NCBI GenBank assembly: GCA_018380885.1
Contig: JAGZSY010000008.1
Span: 1-64,000, forward strand
Source of the DNA: Enterocloster asparagiformis
GTDB taxonomy: Bacteria > Bacillota > Clostridia > Lachnospirales > Lachnospiraceae
Reading direction: 5' to 3'
DNA length: 64,000 bases
A program made the translations under genes and the position numbers. The notes under the pieces were generated by a model that did not search any database, was not told the DNA's origin, and saw nothing but the letters and a program-made list of their open reading frames with translations. This document shows positions 7,348-16,529 of the stretch, one piece after another; positions within the stretch are counted from its first letter, which is position 1; each line of letters opens with the position of its first letter.

Positions 7348-7578
7348 ATGAGTATGGGCATGGAAACAAACTACTTTGCCAAAGACAGCCCGCTGAAGGA
7401 ACCCCGGGTAGGCCAAAGTGTCTGGCCGTTCCAATACTGCCCGGTGTTTACGCCCCGTGCCGCCGCAGTGTTGGTGGAGCGGGAGTGCTGGTACTGCAAA
7501 TATGCAGATTTCCATCTGAAGGAACGTGTGCCTCTGGATGTAGGAATCTGCTGCTGGCCCAACGTACAAATGGACTGA
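7348..7578 (+). CDS. Small Cys-containing protein divergent from the LytTR system
   Basis: 76 residues from the ATG at 7348, preceded by AGGAGGGG; other ATGs lie a few codons downstream. Cysteines are concentrated in CPVF, ECWYCKYADF and GICCWP, suggesting metal binding or disulfides. No signal peptide or membrane helix is seen. The frame continues after the TGA for another 48 codons (7579-7725). Family not recognised. Its position between the signalling genes and the giant surface protein suggests co-expression with the latter. Confidence 0.55.
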   Translation: MSMGMETNYFAKDSPLKEPRVGQSVWPFQYCPVFTPRAAAVLVERECWYCKYADFHLKERVPLDVGICCWPNVQMD

Positions 7579-7725
7579 GTGTTGGGAAACTTACATTTAT
7601 TTTATCGCAAGCCTGTGAAGTTTGTCAAACCTGATGGGACGATATTTTCATTCGGGAGTCGCCAAACGGGCGTGTGTGGCTGGCCGCTCCACGGCGGAAG
7701 CAGTTACAATCAGATAAAGAGATAA
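7579..7725 (+). CDS. In-frame 48-codon continuation after a TGA
   Basis: GTG directly follows the TGA of the previous gene, and the same frame stays open to the TAA at 7723. It encodes RKPVKFVKPDGTIFSFGS then GVCGWPLHGGSS, which looks like a real protein segment with a second Cys-Gly-Trp-Pro motif. There is no ribosome site for a separate start. Options are a nonsense-split gene, coupled reinitiation or a chance frame. Confidence 0.35.
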   Translation: MLGNLHLFYRKPVKFVKPDGTIFSFGSRQTGVCGWPLHGGSSYNQIKR

Positions 7726-7752
7726 TAAAAACTGGAAAAGGAATGGAAGTTT

Positions 7753-10700
7753 ATGGATAAACGAATACGGAGATTAGTAAGTTATTTCCTGTATGCTGCA
7801 GCGGTGATACAGGATAATGGAGAAGGGCTATGGAAGGGATTGAGGGGCAGGACGAGAAGGAGAATTGCCGCCTGGATATGTTCCCTTTGCCTGGTGGTGA
7901 ATCTGCTGCCCATGACGGCTTTTGCCGCCGGCACAGGCACATCTTCTGACACATCCAACGTGTACGAGTATGTTCATAATGAGGAAGGCGGCAATATAGA
8001 AGAGAAAACCCCGACAGAACAGCCGACAGAGGATTTAACGGAAAAGCCAGCAGAAGCTCCGACGGAGACTCCAACAGAAAAGCCAACGGAAGAATCGACG
8101 GAAAAGCCTACGGAAACTCCAGCGGAAAGGCCAACGGAAGAACCGACAGAAACTCCGTCAGAAGATTCAACGGAACAGCCGACACAGGATTCAACAGAAA
8201 AGCCAACGGAAGATTCGACAGAAAATCCTACAGAACAGCCGACAGAGGATTCAACAGAACAGCCCACGGAAACCCCGACGGAAGGACCAGTGGAACATCC
8301 AACGGAAGATTCAATAGAAAAGCCGGTGGAAACTCCAACAGAGGAACCAGTGGAAAAGCCAACGGAAACTCCGCTGGAAAAAGAAGAAAATTTCACAGGT
8401 ACATGCATCTGTGATATCCTCTGTGAAGAGGGTATCATAAACCTTGACTGTGAAGTTTGCAGCGCCGAGGGCGCAGATTTATCCGTCGTATGCGAGGGCA
8501 GGGAGCATGAGGAAATCAACTGCATCTGTGACCCTGTTGTAACGAGAAACGGGGTACATACCAATCCTGACTGCCCTCTTTACGTTGAGCCGGAGATAAC
8601 GGCCTATAAGCAGGTAGTGGCGCTCTTTAAGGCCCTTCCAAGTGCAGACAGCATTACGGAAGATACCACGGAAGAGGAAAGAGACATATTGAGGGTGCAG
8701 ATTGACGAGGCGATTGACGCCCTGTACGCCCTTTCGGATGAGGACTTTGCGAAATTTACTGCTGAACATGAAGCGTTATTAGCAGCATTGAAAGCACTGC
8801 GGGAGGCGGTTGAGGAGACCGTTCCCAATTTGCTGGCAGGCAGTGTTGTGGAGGTTTTGCATGGAGACGCTTCAAAAGGCTCATACTCCACACTTCCTGC
8901 CGCCATTACTGCAGCGAGTAACGGTGATACATTGAAAATTCTTGATAATATCAACCTTGGGACGTCAAGTCCCGGCGTTACGATTACGGATAAATCCCTC
9001 CCCCTGGATTTAAACGACCAGACCATTACGCACAAGGGAATGTATGGTGCAATCAAGCTTACGGGAAGTGCAGATTTGACGGTGACAGACAGCGGTGCTA
9101 ATGGTGCTGGTAAGTTGGAGGAAGGTGGTAGTGGCGTTTATCTCTTTTGTGCTATATACAGTGAAAACACCAGCAATGTCACTGTGTCGGGAGGCACAGT
9201 ATCGGCTGCCGGACAGAATGGAGCGGCAATAGTATGTGCTGACGGAAGTAGTGCTTCAATCGTGGTGGATGGAGGTATCGTGTCAGCAACCAGTGGCACG
9301 GGAACAGCAATATATAACATAGGTAATGGCTCAGTCGTGGTAAAAGGGGGCAAGGTGTCGACAAGTGCTGCCTCTGTTAATTCCAATTCTGCAATAAGCA
9401 GCGTCAAAGGTGGTTCAATCGAGGTGTCGGGAGGCATGGTATCGGGTGAGGGCGTTCCGGCAATCAGAACTTCTATTAAACCAATAACAGTTACCATTAA
9501 GGATGGGGCAAAGGTGACAAGTGCCTGTACTGACGTTGACATCGGCACAATTGTAGTGCAGATGAAGGGCAGTGTATTGAATATTGAAGGCGGAATGGTG
9601 GAGAATACGGCGGATAGTGGCAATGTCATCCGTAATGGCGATGCCACGGTAAATATATCAGGCGGCACAGTTTCAGCCAGTGGCTCTGGTACGGTGGTGA
9701 ACAATGCTTCAGATGTCAGTGCCGTAAACATATCGGGTGGCATAGTTTCAGCGACAAATGGATGCGCTATTTATAATAATGCCGAAGGAACAATTATCAT
9801 CAGTGAAAATGCAACAATAACCAGTGCAAATAGCCAGACAGATAATACAGACAGCGCAGGTACCGGCACCATTTTCATTAAGAAAGTAGCTGACTCAATT
9901 GAGACTGCCAAGGTTTATCTGGATATACAAGGCAGTGCCATAGTGAAGAACACGGCAAACCCAGAAGGGTATTCAGTCTATTTCAATGATGCAAAGGTGA
10001 CTTCCGAAAATTTGTCACAATACTACAAGAAGGCGGAGAATGCAACCGTGGGCAAGGTCCATCCTGAGCCCTCTGTCGTAACCAAACCTGTCCCCACGGC
10101 ATCAGGTAACGATATTTACGCCAATGGTGTGGATATCAGAATTGTTGCAGGGCTTACAGATGGTAATCCAAATAGTAATACCAATATCCTTTATGACAAG
10201 AATGGTGACGGCCAGATTGAGGATGACGAATATCTGCAAGTCGGTGCTGATGCCCCTAGTGCAAGTGGCTACCCCTCCATTAATAACATCTACGGAGTTG
10301 GTGGCAATATCACCATGGAGGGTGGCATAGTACAGGTTATCTACGGTGGCAGCGACAGCCAATACGAGGGCGATACGAATATCACTATGACCGGTGGCAA
10401 GGCAGACAATGTCTTCGGCGGCGGTAATGGCAGTGATGGCAGTGTTAAGGGCAATACGAATATCGCTATATCTGGTGGAACAGTAGGCATGCTTGTCTAC
10501 GGAGGAGGTAATGCGGCTTCCGTGGATGGTACAACGACTATCACCATAACTGGCGGAACGGTGAATCATAGTGTTTACGGCGGTAGCCGTAATGCTTCCG
10601 TGAACGGTGCAAAGACAGTCACCATTGGCGCCAGTGCGAAAATCGGTAACAACAATACTGGTGGCATCGTCATCGACGGCGGAACAAGCAACATCACCAA

Positions 10701-13700
10701 TGGCGTAACCAGCTTTGTCATCGGGGATGACCTCACTGGCGCAGACGAAAGCATTTTAGTCAGCCTTCCAGCAGGCTATGCCGGAGGAATAATTGCCACA
10801 GAAGCAGTTTCGAGTGACCTTGCTAAACTCAAACTGGTGGGCAGTGGCGCAACGGGCAAGAAAGCGCATCTGGACGGCACGGAAATAAAAGTGGGGGCGG
10901 AGGGAGTTGCCCCTACGGTAGATGAAAGCCAAAAAAGAATCTACGCCAACGGTGCGGAAATCAAAATCGTGGCAGGTACTACAACGGGTTACACCAATAT
11001 CCTTTATGACAAGAATGGCAACAATCAGATTGAGGATGACGAATATCTGCAGATTGGTACTACTGCCCCTGGTGCAGAGGGATACGCTCTCTCCCAATAC
11101 AAGGTTTATGGAGGCAGCAGCGAAGCCGACCTGACTGTCAGCCCGAAAATCACCATAACAGGCGGTGTGGTTGACAGGATTTATGGTGGCTGTTATGGAA
11201 CCGACCTGACGGGTAGCCCGAAAATCACCGTGGAAGGCGGTAAGGTTAACTCAATTTACGGTGGTGGAAATGTCGGAGGAAGCGATGATAAAGGAGTTGT
11301 TAATGGCAACACCGAAGTCATCATTAGTGGCGGCGAGACGGGATGGGTCTATGGCGGCGGCGACGGTAGCTATGATGGTGGTAAGGTAAATGGCAACACC
11401 GAGGTTACTATCAGCAATACCGGAAAGGTGACATCCTCTGTCTATGGCGGAAGTTATGGCACCAATGTGGATGGCAGCACAAAGGTCACCGTGGGTGTGG
11501 GCGGTAGTGTAGGTGGCAACGTCTATGGTGGCAGTGGGAATAAAGGTGGAAGGGGCGGAGTTGTTAATCAAAACACCGTTGTTATAATAGAAAATGGCGG
11601 CACGGTGGAAGGAGACCTTTATGGCGGCGGTAATAGTGAGTATAATACTGTTGGCAGCACAGTCATAGGAACAGCAACGGTCGATATCAGAGGTGGCACA
11701 ATAAAAGGCGCTGTTTACGGTGGAGGAAGGAAAATATATGCCCCTGCCACCGTGGGGAGTTCCACAGTCGCCATCAGCGGCGGAGCGAAAATTGGCAGCG
11801 TCGATAAAACTAACAGCGGCATCATTATCAACGGCGGCACAGGCAGTATTACCAACGGCGTGGCCAGCTTTGCCATCGGGGATGACCTCACCGGCGCTGC
11901 CGAAAGTATTTTCGTCAACCTCCCCGCAGGCTATGCCGGAGGAACTATCGCCACAGAAGCAGTTTCGGGCGACCTGGCCAAAATCAAACTGGCCGGTGAC
12001 GGCGCAGCGGGCAAGGAAGCGTATCTGAACGGCACAGAAATAAAAGTGAGGGAGAAGGGAGCCACCCCTACGGTATCGAGTTACAGTATCTATGCTAATG
12101 GTGCGGAAATCAAAATCGTGGCAGGCACTACAACGGGTTATACCAACATCCTTTACGACAAGAATGGTGATGGCCAGATTGAAGATACGGAATACCTGTG
12201 GATTTCTGAAGAACCTGGTCCAGCGGGGTATGACCTGAAGCAATACACCGTTTACGGAGGCAGCAAGAATACAGCCCTTACCGCCAATCCTAAGATTACC
12301 ATGACTGGCGGGCGCGTAACGAGTATCTACGGAGGCAGTAACAATAGTGTTGTCACGGGCGACACCTCGGTGACTGTAAGCGGAGGCGAAGCGAGTTCTC
12401 TCTGCGGTGGCGGTTCCGGCTCCAATAGCAATGTTACGGGCAGCACTGCGGTTACTATAAGTGACGGTAAAGTAACGTTTGTCTACGGCGGAGGCAGCGG
12501 CATCGATAACAAAGTCTCACGTAATACCTCAGTGACCATGAGCGGTGGCAAGGTGGTATCTGTCAATGGCGGAGGTAACGGCGGCAAGGTTGAAGGCTCA
12601 GTTTCGGTGGACATAAGTGGGGGCGAGACAAATACGGTATACGGAGGCAGCACCGGTGGTATTGTCACGGGGGCGTCAACTGTCGTTATCAGCGGAGGAA
12701 CAGTCAGCTATAAAGTCTATGGAGGCGGTCTGGTTAGCACGGACACCGTAGGGGAAGGCTCTACGGTCACCATTGGCGGCGGGGTGAACATCGGCAATCC
12801 TGATAACTCCGACAGTGGCATCGTCATCAACGGAGGCACGGATAATATCGCCAACGGTGTGACCAGCTTTGTCATCGGGAATAACCTCACCGGCGCAGCC
12901 GGAAGCATTTTCGTCAGTCTCCCTGCAGGCTACACTGGCGGTATCATCGCCACAGAAGCAGTTTCTGGCGACCTGGCTAAAATCAAACTGGCCGGTGATG
13001 GCGCAGTGGGCAAGGAAGCGTATCTGGACGGCACGGAAATAAAAGTCAGGCAGTCTGGCGTAGATAAGACGGACCTGGCCGAGGCCATTGCGGCGGCAAA
13101 CAGTGCAAAGAACGGTATTACCGTCAGCAATAATCCGGCATCCTCTGTGGCAGACGGCACAAAGTTTGTAACCACGGCGGAAATGAAGGCGCTTACGGAT
13201 GCTATTGCGGCGGCAAAGATAGTCATGGACAATTCCCTTGCAACGGCCGGGGAGGTTGCGGCGGCAGCGGATGCACTGAACAGTGCGGTCACGACCTTTA
13301 AAGCAGCAATTAAGACAGGTACGGATACTGGTTCAGGAGGAGGTACGTCAGACGGAGGTTCATTAGGCGGAGGGTCTTCTGGTGGAGGTTCATCGAACGA
13401 CAGCGGGACCAAAACCCCATCAGCCACAACCGAACCAGGCGCACTTACTGAAAGCGAAATCAATATGGAGGGCACGGTGGATGCATCCGGCAACGTGACC
13501 GTTACCCTTCCGGAACAACATGTGGAGGACGCCATCAAAAAGGCGGAGGAGGAAGCCCGTAAATCCGGCAACCCGGCGAAGGGCATCACCCTTGTATTAA
13601 ATGTGAACACAGGCAGCAATACGGCGGGAAGCGTTACCGTCAATCTGCCAAAGGTAACGCAGGAGACCATCATCAGCAAAGAGATTGCGAATACGATGAT

Positions 13701-14955
13701 TGTGGTGAATCATCCTGAAATTCAAATCAGTCTGGATTTGTCTGCGGTACAGGAAATCAACCGTCAGGCCAACGCGGACGTGAACATTACTTCTACCAGA
13801 CAGGACAACAACAGGCTCACCGGCAATGCCAAGGCAGTCATTGGTTCCCGCCCTGTCTTTGACCTCAAGGTGAACTACGGCAGCGGCAAGGAGGTCACAT
13901 ACTTTGGCGCGGGCAGTGTCAGCGTTGCCATCCCTTATACGCTGGGAGCAGGTGAAGTGGCAGGCGGTGTGTACGCCGTTTATGTGGACGGCAGCGGCAA
14001 TGTGCAGTGGATGGACAGCTCGCTTTATGATGCGGAGAACAGGCTGCTGCGCTTTAACACCTCCCACTTCTCCATCTATGGCATTGGTTATAAGGCCCCG
14101 GCGGCATTCACCGACACCCAGGGACACTGGGCAAAGGACGATATCCAGTTTGTGGTGGACAGGGGGCTGATGAATGGAGCCAGCGCCACAGCCTTTGACC
14201 CCGACGGGGCCGTGACCCGGGGAATGTTCGTGGCCACCCTCGGCAGACTGGCGGGAGCGGATGTAAGCGGCTATGCCACAAGCAGTTTCACGGATGTAGG
14301 TGCGGACGCTTACTACATGGGTTATGTGGAATGGGCGGTGGAAAAAGGCATTGTGGGCGGTACTTCTGCAACCACATTTGCCCCCGATGATGCTGTCACC
14401 CGTGAGCAGATGGCAGTGATGATGGCAAACTACGCAAGGGCAGCCGGTATATCTCTGCCAAAGGTACATACGGAAAACACCTTTGCCGATGGCGCAGACA
14501 TTTCCGAAGGGGCAAGGGAGGCAGTAAAGGCCATGCAGATGGCGGGCGTCCTGGCAGGCAGGGACGGCAACCGGTTTGACCCGCAGGGAACAGCCACCAG
14601 AGCCCAGGCGGCGGCAGCGCTCCGTCGTTTCATAGAGGTGACGATTGACGCTTCCACCGCACAGGGATGGAGACAGAATGATGACGGACAGTGGATGTAT
14701 TATGAAAATGGAACTCCTGTCAAACATACAACCAAACAGGTGGACGGCGAAAATTATAGCTTCAATGCCTTCGGCGTAACCCTGGATTATCCGAAAAAGA
14801 AAACCCGTACCGGAACTTATACGGTACAGGCGGGCGACAGCTTCTGGCTCATCGCCAAAAAACATAATGTGGACATGTATATGCTGGCGGCGGTCAATGG
14901 AAAGACCATCCATTCAATCATCCATCCCGGCGACGTGCTCATGATACCCCAGTAA
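7753..14955 (+). CDS. Giant cell-surface protein: TEP repeats, Gly-rich modules, SLH x3, LysM
   Basis: 2400 residues. A long signal peptide (1 to about 59, ending MTAFAAG) precedes a Pro-Thr-Glu stalk (about 87-212), a Cys-rich segment (about 218-280) and a short helical part. A beta-helix-like region with TVSGG repeats follows (about 365-776). Three homologous modules start near 787, 1063 and 1447 with YANG then IVAG, an EF-hand-like loop DKNGDGQIEDDE, and many VYGG(G/S) repeats. A FIVAR-like helical segment (about 1770-1856) and a beta domain come next. Three SLH domains (about 2118-2296), a wall-binding-like repeat and a LysM (about 2354-2400) end it. It should be secreted and anchored non-covalently. 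An adhesin or matrix role is inferred. The ribosome site is weak. Confidence 0.9.
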   Translation: MDKRIRRLVSYFLYAAAVIQDNGEGLWKGLRGRTRRRIAAWICSLCLVVNLLPMTAFAAGTGTSSDTSNVYEYVHNEEGGNIEEKTPTEQPTEDLTEKPAEAPTETPTEKPTEESTEKPTETPAERPTEEPTETPSEDSTEQPTQDSTEKPTEDSTENPTEQPTEDSTEQPTETPTEGPVEHPTEDSIEKPVETPTEEPVEKPTETPLEKEENFTGTCICDILCEEGIINLDCEVCSAEGADLSVVCEGREHEEINCICDPVVTRNGVHTNPDCPLYVEPEITAYKQVVALFKALPSADSITEDTTEEERDILRVQIDEAIDALYALSDEDFAKFTAEHEALLAALKALREAVEETVPNLLAGSVVEVLHGDASKGSYSTLPAAITAASNGDTLKILDNINLGTSSPGVTITDKSLPLDLNDQTITHKGMYGAIKLTGSADLTVTDSGANGAGKLEEGGSGVYLFCAIYSENTSNVTVSGGTVSAAGQNGAAIVCADGSSASIVVDGGIVSATSGTGTAIYNIGNGSVVVKGGKVSTSAASVNSNSAISSVKGGSIEVSGGMVSGEGVPAIRTSIKPITVTIKDGAKVTSACTDVDIGTIVVQMKGSVLNIEGGMVENTADSGNVIRNGDATVNISGGTVSASGSGTVVNNASDVSAVNISGGIVSATNGCAIYNNAEGTIIISENATITSANSQTDNTDSAGTGTIFIKKVADSIETAKVYLDIQGSAIVKNTANPEGYSVYFNDAKVTSENLSQYYKKAENATVGKVHPEPSVVTKPVPTASGNDIYANGVDIRIVAGLTDGNPNSNTNILYDKNGDGQIEDDEYLQVGADAPSASGYPSINNIYGVGGNITMEGGIVQVIYGGSDSQYEGDTNITMTGGKADNVFGGGNGSDGSVKGNTNIAISGGTVGMLVYGGGNAASVDGTTTITITGGTVNHSVYGGSRNASVNGAKTVTIGASAKIGNNNTGGIVIDGGTSNITNGVTSFVIGDDLTGADESILVSLPAGYAGGIIATEAVSSDLAKLKLVGSGATGKKAHLDGTEIKVGAEGVAPTVDESQKRIYANGAEIKIVAGTTTGYTNILYDKNGNNQIEDDEYLQIGTTAPGAEGYALSQYKVYGGSSEADLTVSPKITITGGVVDRIYGGCYGTDLTGSPKITVEGGKVNSIYGGGNVGGSDDKGVVNGNTEVIISGGETGWVYGGGDGSYDGGKVNGNTEVTISNTGKVTSSVYGGSYGTNVDGSTKVTVGVGGSVGGNVYGGSGNKGGRGGVVNQNTVVIIENGGTVEGDLYGGGNSEYNTVGSTVIGTATVDIRGGTIKGAVYGGGRKIYAPATVGSSTVAISGGAKIGSVDKTNSGIIINGGTGSITNGVASFAIGDDLTGAAESIFVNLPAGYAGGTIATEAVSGDLAKIKLAGDGAAGKEAYLNGTEIKVREKGATPTVSSYSIYANGAEIKIVAGTTTGYTNILYDKNGDGQIEDTEYLWISEEPGPAGYDLKQYTVYGGSKNTALTANPKITMTGGRVTSIYGGSNNSVVTGDTSVTVSGGEASSLCGGGSGSNSNVTGSTAVTISDGKVTFVYGGGSGIDNKVSRNTSVTMSGGKVVSVNGGGNGGKVEGSVSVDISGGETNTVYGGSTGGIVTGASTVVISGGTVSYKVYGGGLVSTDTVGEGSTVTIGGGVNIGNPDNSDSGIVINGGTDNIANGVTSFVIGNNLTGAAGSIFVSLPAGYTGGIIATEAVSGDLAKIKLAGDGAVGKEAYLDGTEIKVRQSGVDKTDLAEAIAAANSAKNGITVSNNPASSVADGTKFVTTAEMKALTDAIAAAKIVMDNSLATAGEVAAAADALNSAVTTFKAAIKTGTDTGSGGGTSDGGSLGGGSSGGGSSNDSGTKTPSATTEPGALTESEINMEGTVDASGNVTVTLPEQHVEDAIKKAEEEARKSGNPAKGITLVLNVNTGSNTAGSVTVNLPKVTQETIISKEIANTMIVVNHPEIQISLDLSAVQEINRQANADVNITSTRQDNNRLTGNAKAVIGSRPVFDLKVNYGSGKEVTYFGAGSVSVAIPYTLGAGEVAGGVYAVYVDGSGNVQWMDSSLYDAENRLLRFNTSHFSIYGIGYKAPAAFTDTQGHWAKDDIQFVVDRGLMNGASATAFDPDGAVTRGMFVATLGRLAGADVSGYATSSFTDVGADAYYMGYVEWAVEKGIVGGTSATTFAPDDAVTREQMAVMMANYARAAGISLPKVHTENTFADGADISEGAREAVKAMQMAGVLAGRDGNRFDPQGTATRAQAAAALRRFIEVTIDASTAQGWRQNDDGQWMYYENGTPVKHTTKQVDGENYSFNAFGVTLDYPKKKTRTGTYTVQAGDSFWLIAKKHNVDMYMLAAVNGKTIHSIIHPGDVLMIPQ
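8011..8385 (+). repeat. Pro-Thr-Glu codon repeat stalk
   Basis: About 125 codons are built from the units PTE(K/E/Q)PTE, TPTE and DSTE. The DNA is degenerate rather than identical between units, so it is a protein-level low-complexity stalk able to change length by slippage. The opposite-strand open frame over it is a by-product. Confidence 0.9.
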
Positions 14956-14970
14956 ATCGTCAGAGCTTAC

Positions 14971-15004
14971 AGGCGGCGGTCTCTTATGAGGAGGCCGCCG
15001 TTTT
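14971..15004 (+). terminator. Rho-independent terminator of the surface protein gene
   Basis: CGGCGG at 14973-14978 pairs with CCGCCG at 14995-15000 around a partly paired CTC/GAG interior, followed by TTTT, 15-50 bases after the stop codon. Confidence 0.8.
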
Positions 15005-15083
15005 AAAGTTGTGGTATCCTACCTGGCAATGCAAAAATTACCATCTCCGTTGCGAATTTGTTCCCACGATTTCCACAAGTTTG

Positions 15084-15497
15084 CTACTCCATTTTTTCTT
15101 GGCACTCACTGCATTCTTTATCGTGAATGGAAATAATACCGCCGCATTTAGGGCAGGTATATTTTTCTTTCTGCTGTTCCATGAAGCATTCTAAACCATG
15201 TGCTTGCACAAAATGGCTGTTTTCTATAAGACTTGCTTGATACCGCTTGTTATAGCTCTTTTCAAGGTTTTTAATTCGTTTGCAAGGATATTCGGAACAT
15301 TCAAAGCAATAAGTCAAAGCATTTTTCTTGATACAGTCCTTTATTTTACATTTTCGGCAATGCTCCGGCTTTCCTTTATCGCTGTTCAAGCAACCGGCAC
15401 AGGGCTTTTTCTGGTAACAGTGCTTGTAGCAAACTTTACAATTCATTCCGCAAGGGGCCAACATACTTGTATCAATGTTTTCTTCCGGCATTTTCAT
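15084..15497 (-). CDS. DUF3795 zinc-binding protein
   Basis: 137 residues, extremely Cys-rich. The N-terminal APCGMNCKVC, PCAGC, HCRKCKIKDC and CFECSEYPC follow the DUF3795 pattern. A second zinc-ribbon-like pair closes the protein (YTCPKCGG and KECSECQ). It is cytoplasmic, with no signal or helix. DUF3795 proteins presumably bind zinc, but the function is unknown. The start ATG has GAGGAAGGGG upstream. It is the first small gene after the giant surface protein and points back toward its terminator. Confidence 0.8.
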   Translation of the reverse strand: MKMPEENIDTSMLAPCGMNCKVCYKHCYQKKPCAGCLNSDKGKPEHCRKCKIKDCIKKNALTYCFECSEYPCKRIKNLEKSYNKRYQASLIENSHFVQAHGLECFMEQQKEKYTCPKCGGIISIHDKECSECQEKME

Positions 15498-15601
15498 AAG
15501 TTCCGCCCCTTCCTCTAAATCCCGGTTGTCAGCCGTGCTCGTTGCCCTCTGTGACTGTTATATACAAAGAATATCTGTTTAACCCCGTGATAACTGAAAG
15601 G

Positions 15602-16012
15602 TTAATCGAGGGCCTTCTTTAAATCTGTTACAAATTGTGTCTGCTCCTTTTTCAAATACGTTTGTTCGAATACACTTTTACCAACTGGTCTCACAGAAAG
15701 CTGTTTCGCTTCTGCAGACGCTGTAAAGTCGATTTGTGTATCACTGCCTTTGGAGGCAAATACAATAGTCCAGTGTCCTTTTGTGTGGCTGTTTTCCACA
15801 TCAAGCTCCCAGCGCCTGTGCGGTTCAACCTTAGTAACCGTAAACGTAGTTGAATAGCCATTTTTTGTGTATTCTGTAAAATGTTTTTCATCTGTCAATT
15901 CTGTTTTGCTTACATCACTTCTCCATGTATGATAGCGCTCAACTGCCGATACAGTTTCCCAGACTTTTTCAATATCGCATTGGATAACAGCCTTTACGTT
16001 GGATGTTGTCAT
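15602..16012 (-). CDS. SRPBCC (START/Bet v1-like) family protein
   Basis: 136 residues with the opening pattern VKAVIQCDIEKVWETVSA, the central strands YSTTFTVTKVEPHRRWELDV and a long C-terminal helix, typical of the SRPBCC ligand-binding fold (polyketide cyclase/AHSA1-like). Such stand-alone proteins bind hydrophobic ligands or have no known role. AGGAGGAGG precedes the ATG. The island junction motif lies upstream at 16041-16062. Confidence 0.8.
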   Translation of the reverse strand: MTTSNVKAVIQCDIEKVWETVSAVERYHTWRSDVSKTELTDEKHFTEYTKNGYSTTFTVTKVEPHRRWELDVENSHTKGHWTIVFASKGSDTQIDFTASAEAKQLSVRPVGKSVFEQTYLKKEQTQFVTDLKKALD

Positions 16013-16101
16013 ATTCAGTTCCTCCTCCTAATCAGGATTCCTATTTTGCGCTCTGCCCGATATTCCTGCAAACAGGGAAAGCTGGAATCTGCATTTTTAA
16101 G

Positions 16102-16362
16102 TTACTCATTATTTTCAGGAAATTCCTGGGCCAATGGCAATCGTACATGAGGCAGGCTTTTAAGGTCACACGCAGAGAATTTTTTATAATTTTCGCGTCC
16201 TTGCGCCAGGGTCATATGATTTGCTCCGCTGTATGCCTCTGGATTTTCTTTAAATACATCATTTTCCCAAAAACAAACGGGACATATATCCCAAGCAATT
16301 TCTGCTTTTGTCCCAACGAGCGTATAGTAACCACAGCATTTGCATTTATGCCGTTGTTCCAT
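16102..16362 (-). CDS. CPCC family cysteine-rich protein
   Basis: 86 residues from the ATG at 16362, six bases after AGGAGGTG. Signature elements are HKCKCCGYYTL, then ICPVCFWENDVF, then LAQGRENYKKF near the middle. This matches the CPCC family of small cysteine-rich proteins, which are commonly seen among immunity-type genes in Firmicutes. Four cysteines probably bind zinc. No membrane segment. The molecular function is unknown. Confidence 0.85.
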   Translation of the reverse strand: MEQRHKCKCCGYYTLVGTKAEIAWDICPVCFWENDVFKENPEAYSGANHMTLAQGRENYKKFSACDLKSLPHVRLPLAQEFPENNE

Positions 16363-16430
16363 TAACCGCACCTCCTCTCTGGTTAAATGTTCTTATGTGA
16401 TTTTTCAACTTAATTCCAGATACTTTTCGT

Positions 16431-16529
16431 TCACTCCACTATGTAAAAGTATTGTTGATCTGTACCCTTCATCACATCGACCTGTGCTATTGTGTATTTC
16501 CACGCATCAGACCGGATATATCTGAAGCA
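16431..16529 (-). pseudogene. C-terminal gene fragment
   Basis: Thirty-two codons with no start directly follow, in the same frame, the TAA of the gene at 16530 and read SDAWKYTIAQVDVMKG then QQYFYIVE and stop at 16431. This looks like the severed 3' end of another small gene, as at 826-960, 2551-2682 and 4069-4175. Parent not identified. Confidence 0.35.

Noticed and set aside
7576..7578. TGA read as selenocysteine
   Set aside because: No SECIS-like hairpin directly after it and no selenoprotein family match; a nonsense split or reinitiation is simpler.
8011..8385. Regular short repeats as a CRISPR-like array
   Set aside because: The repeats are codon-degenerate, have no unique spacers and lie in frame within a secreted protein.
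7974..8564. Long minus-strand ORF rich in Val-Gly-Phe-Ser repeats
   Set aside because: It is the antisense shadow of the Pro-Thr-Glu repeat stalk; it has no ribosome site and no family pattern.
13597..14913. 438-codon minus-strand ORF opposite the SLH region
   Set aside because: It covers well-defined SLH and LysM coding sequence on the other strand; its composition is the reverse-complement type (His/Cys-rich) with no domains.
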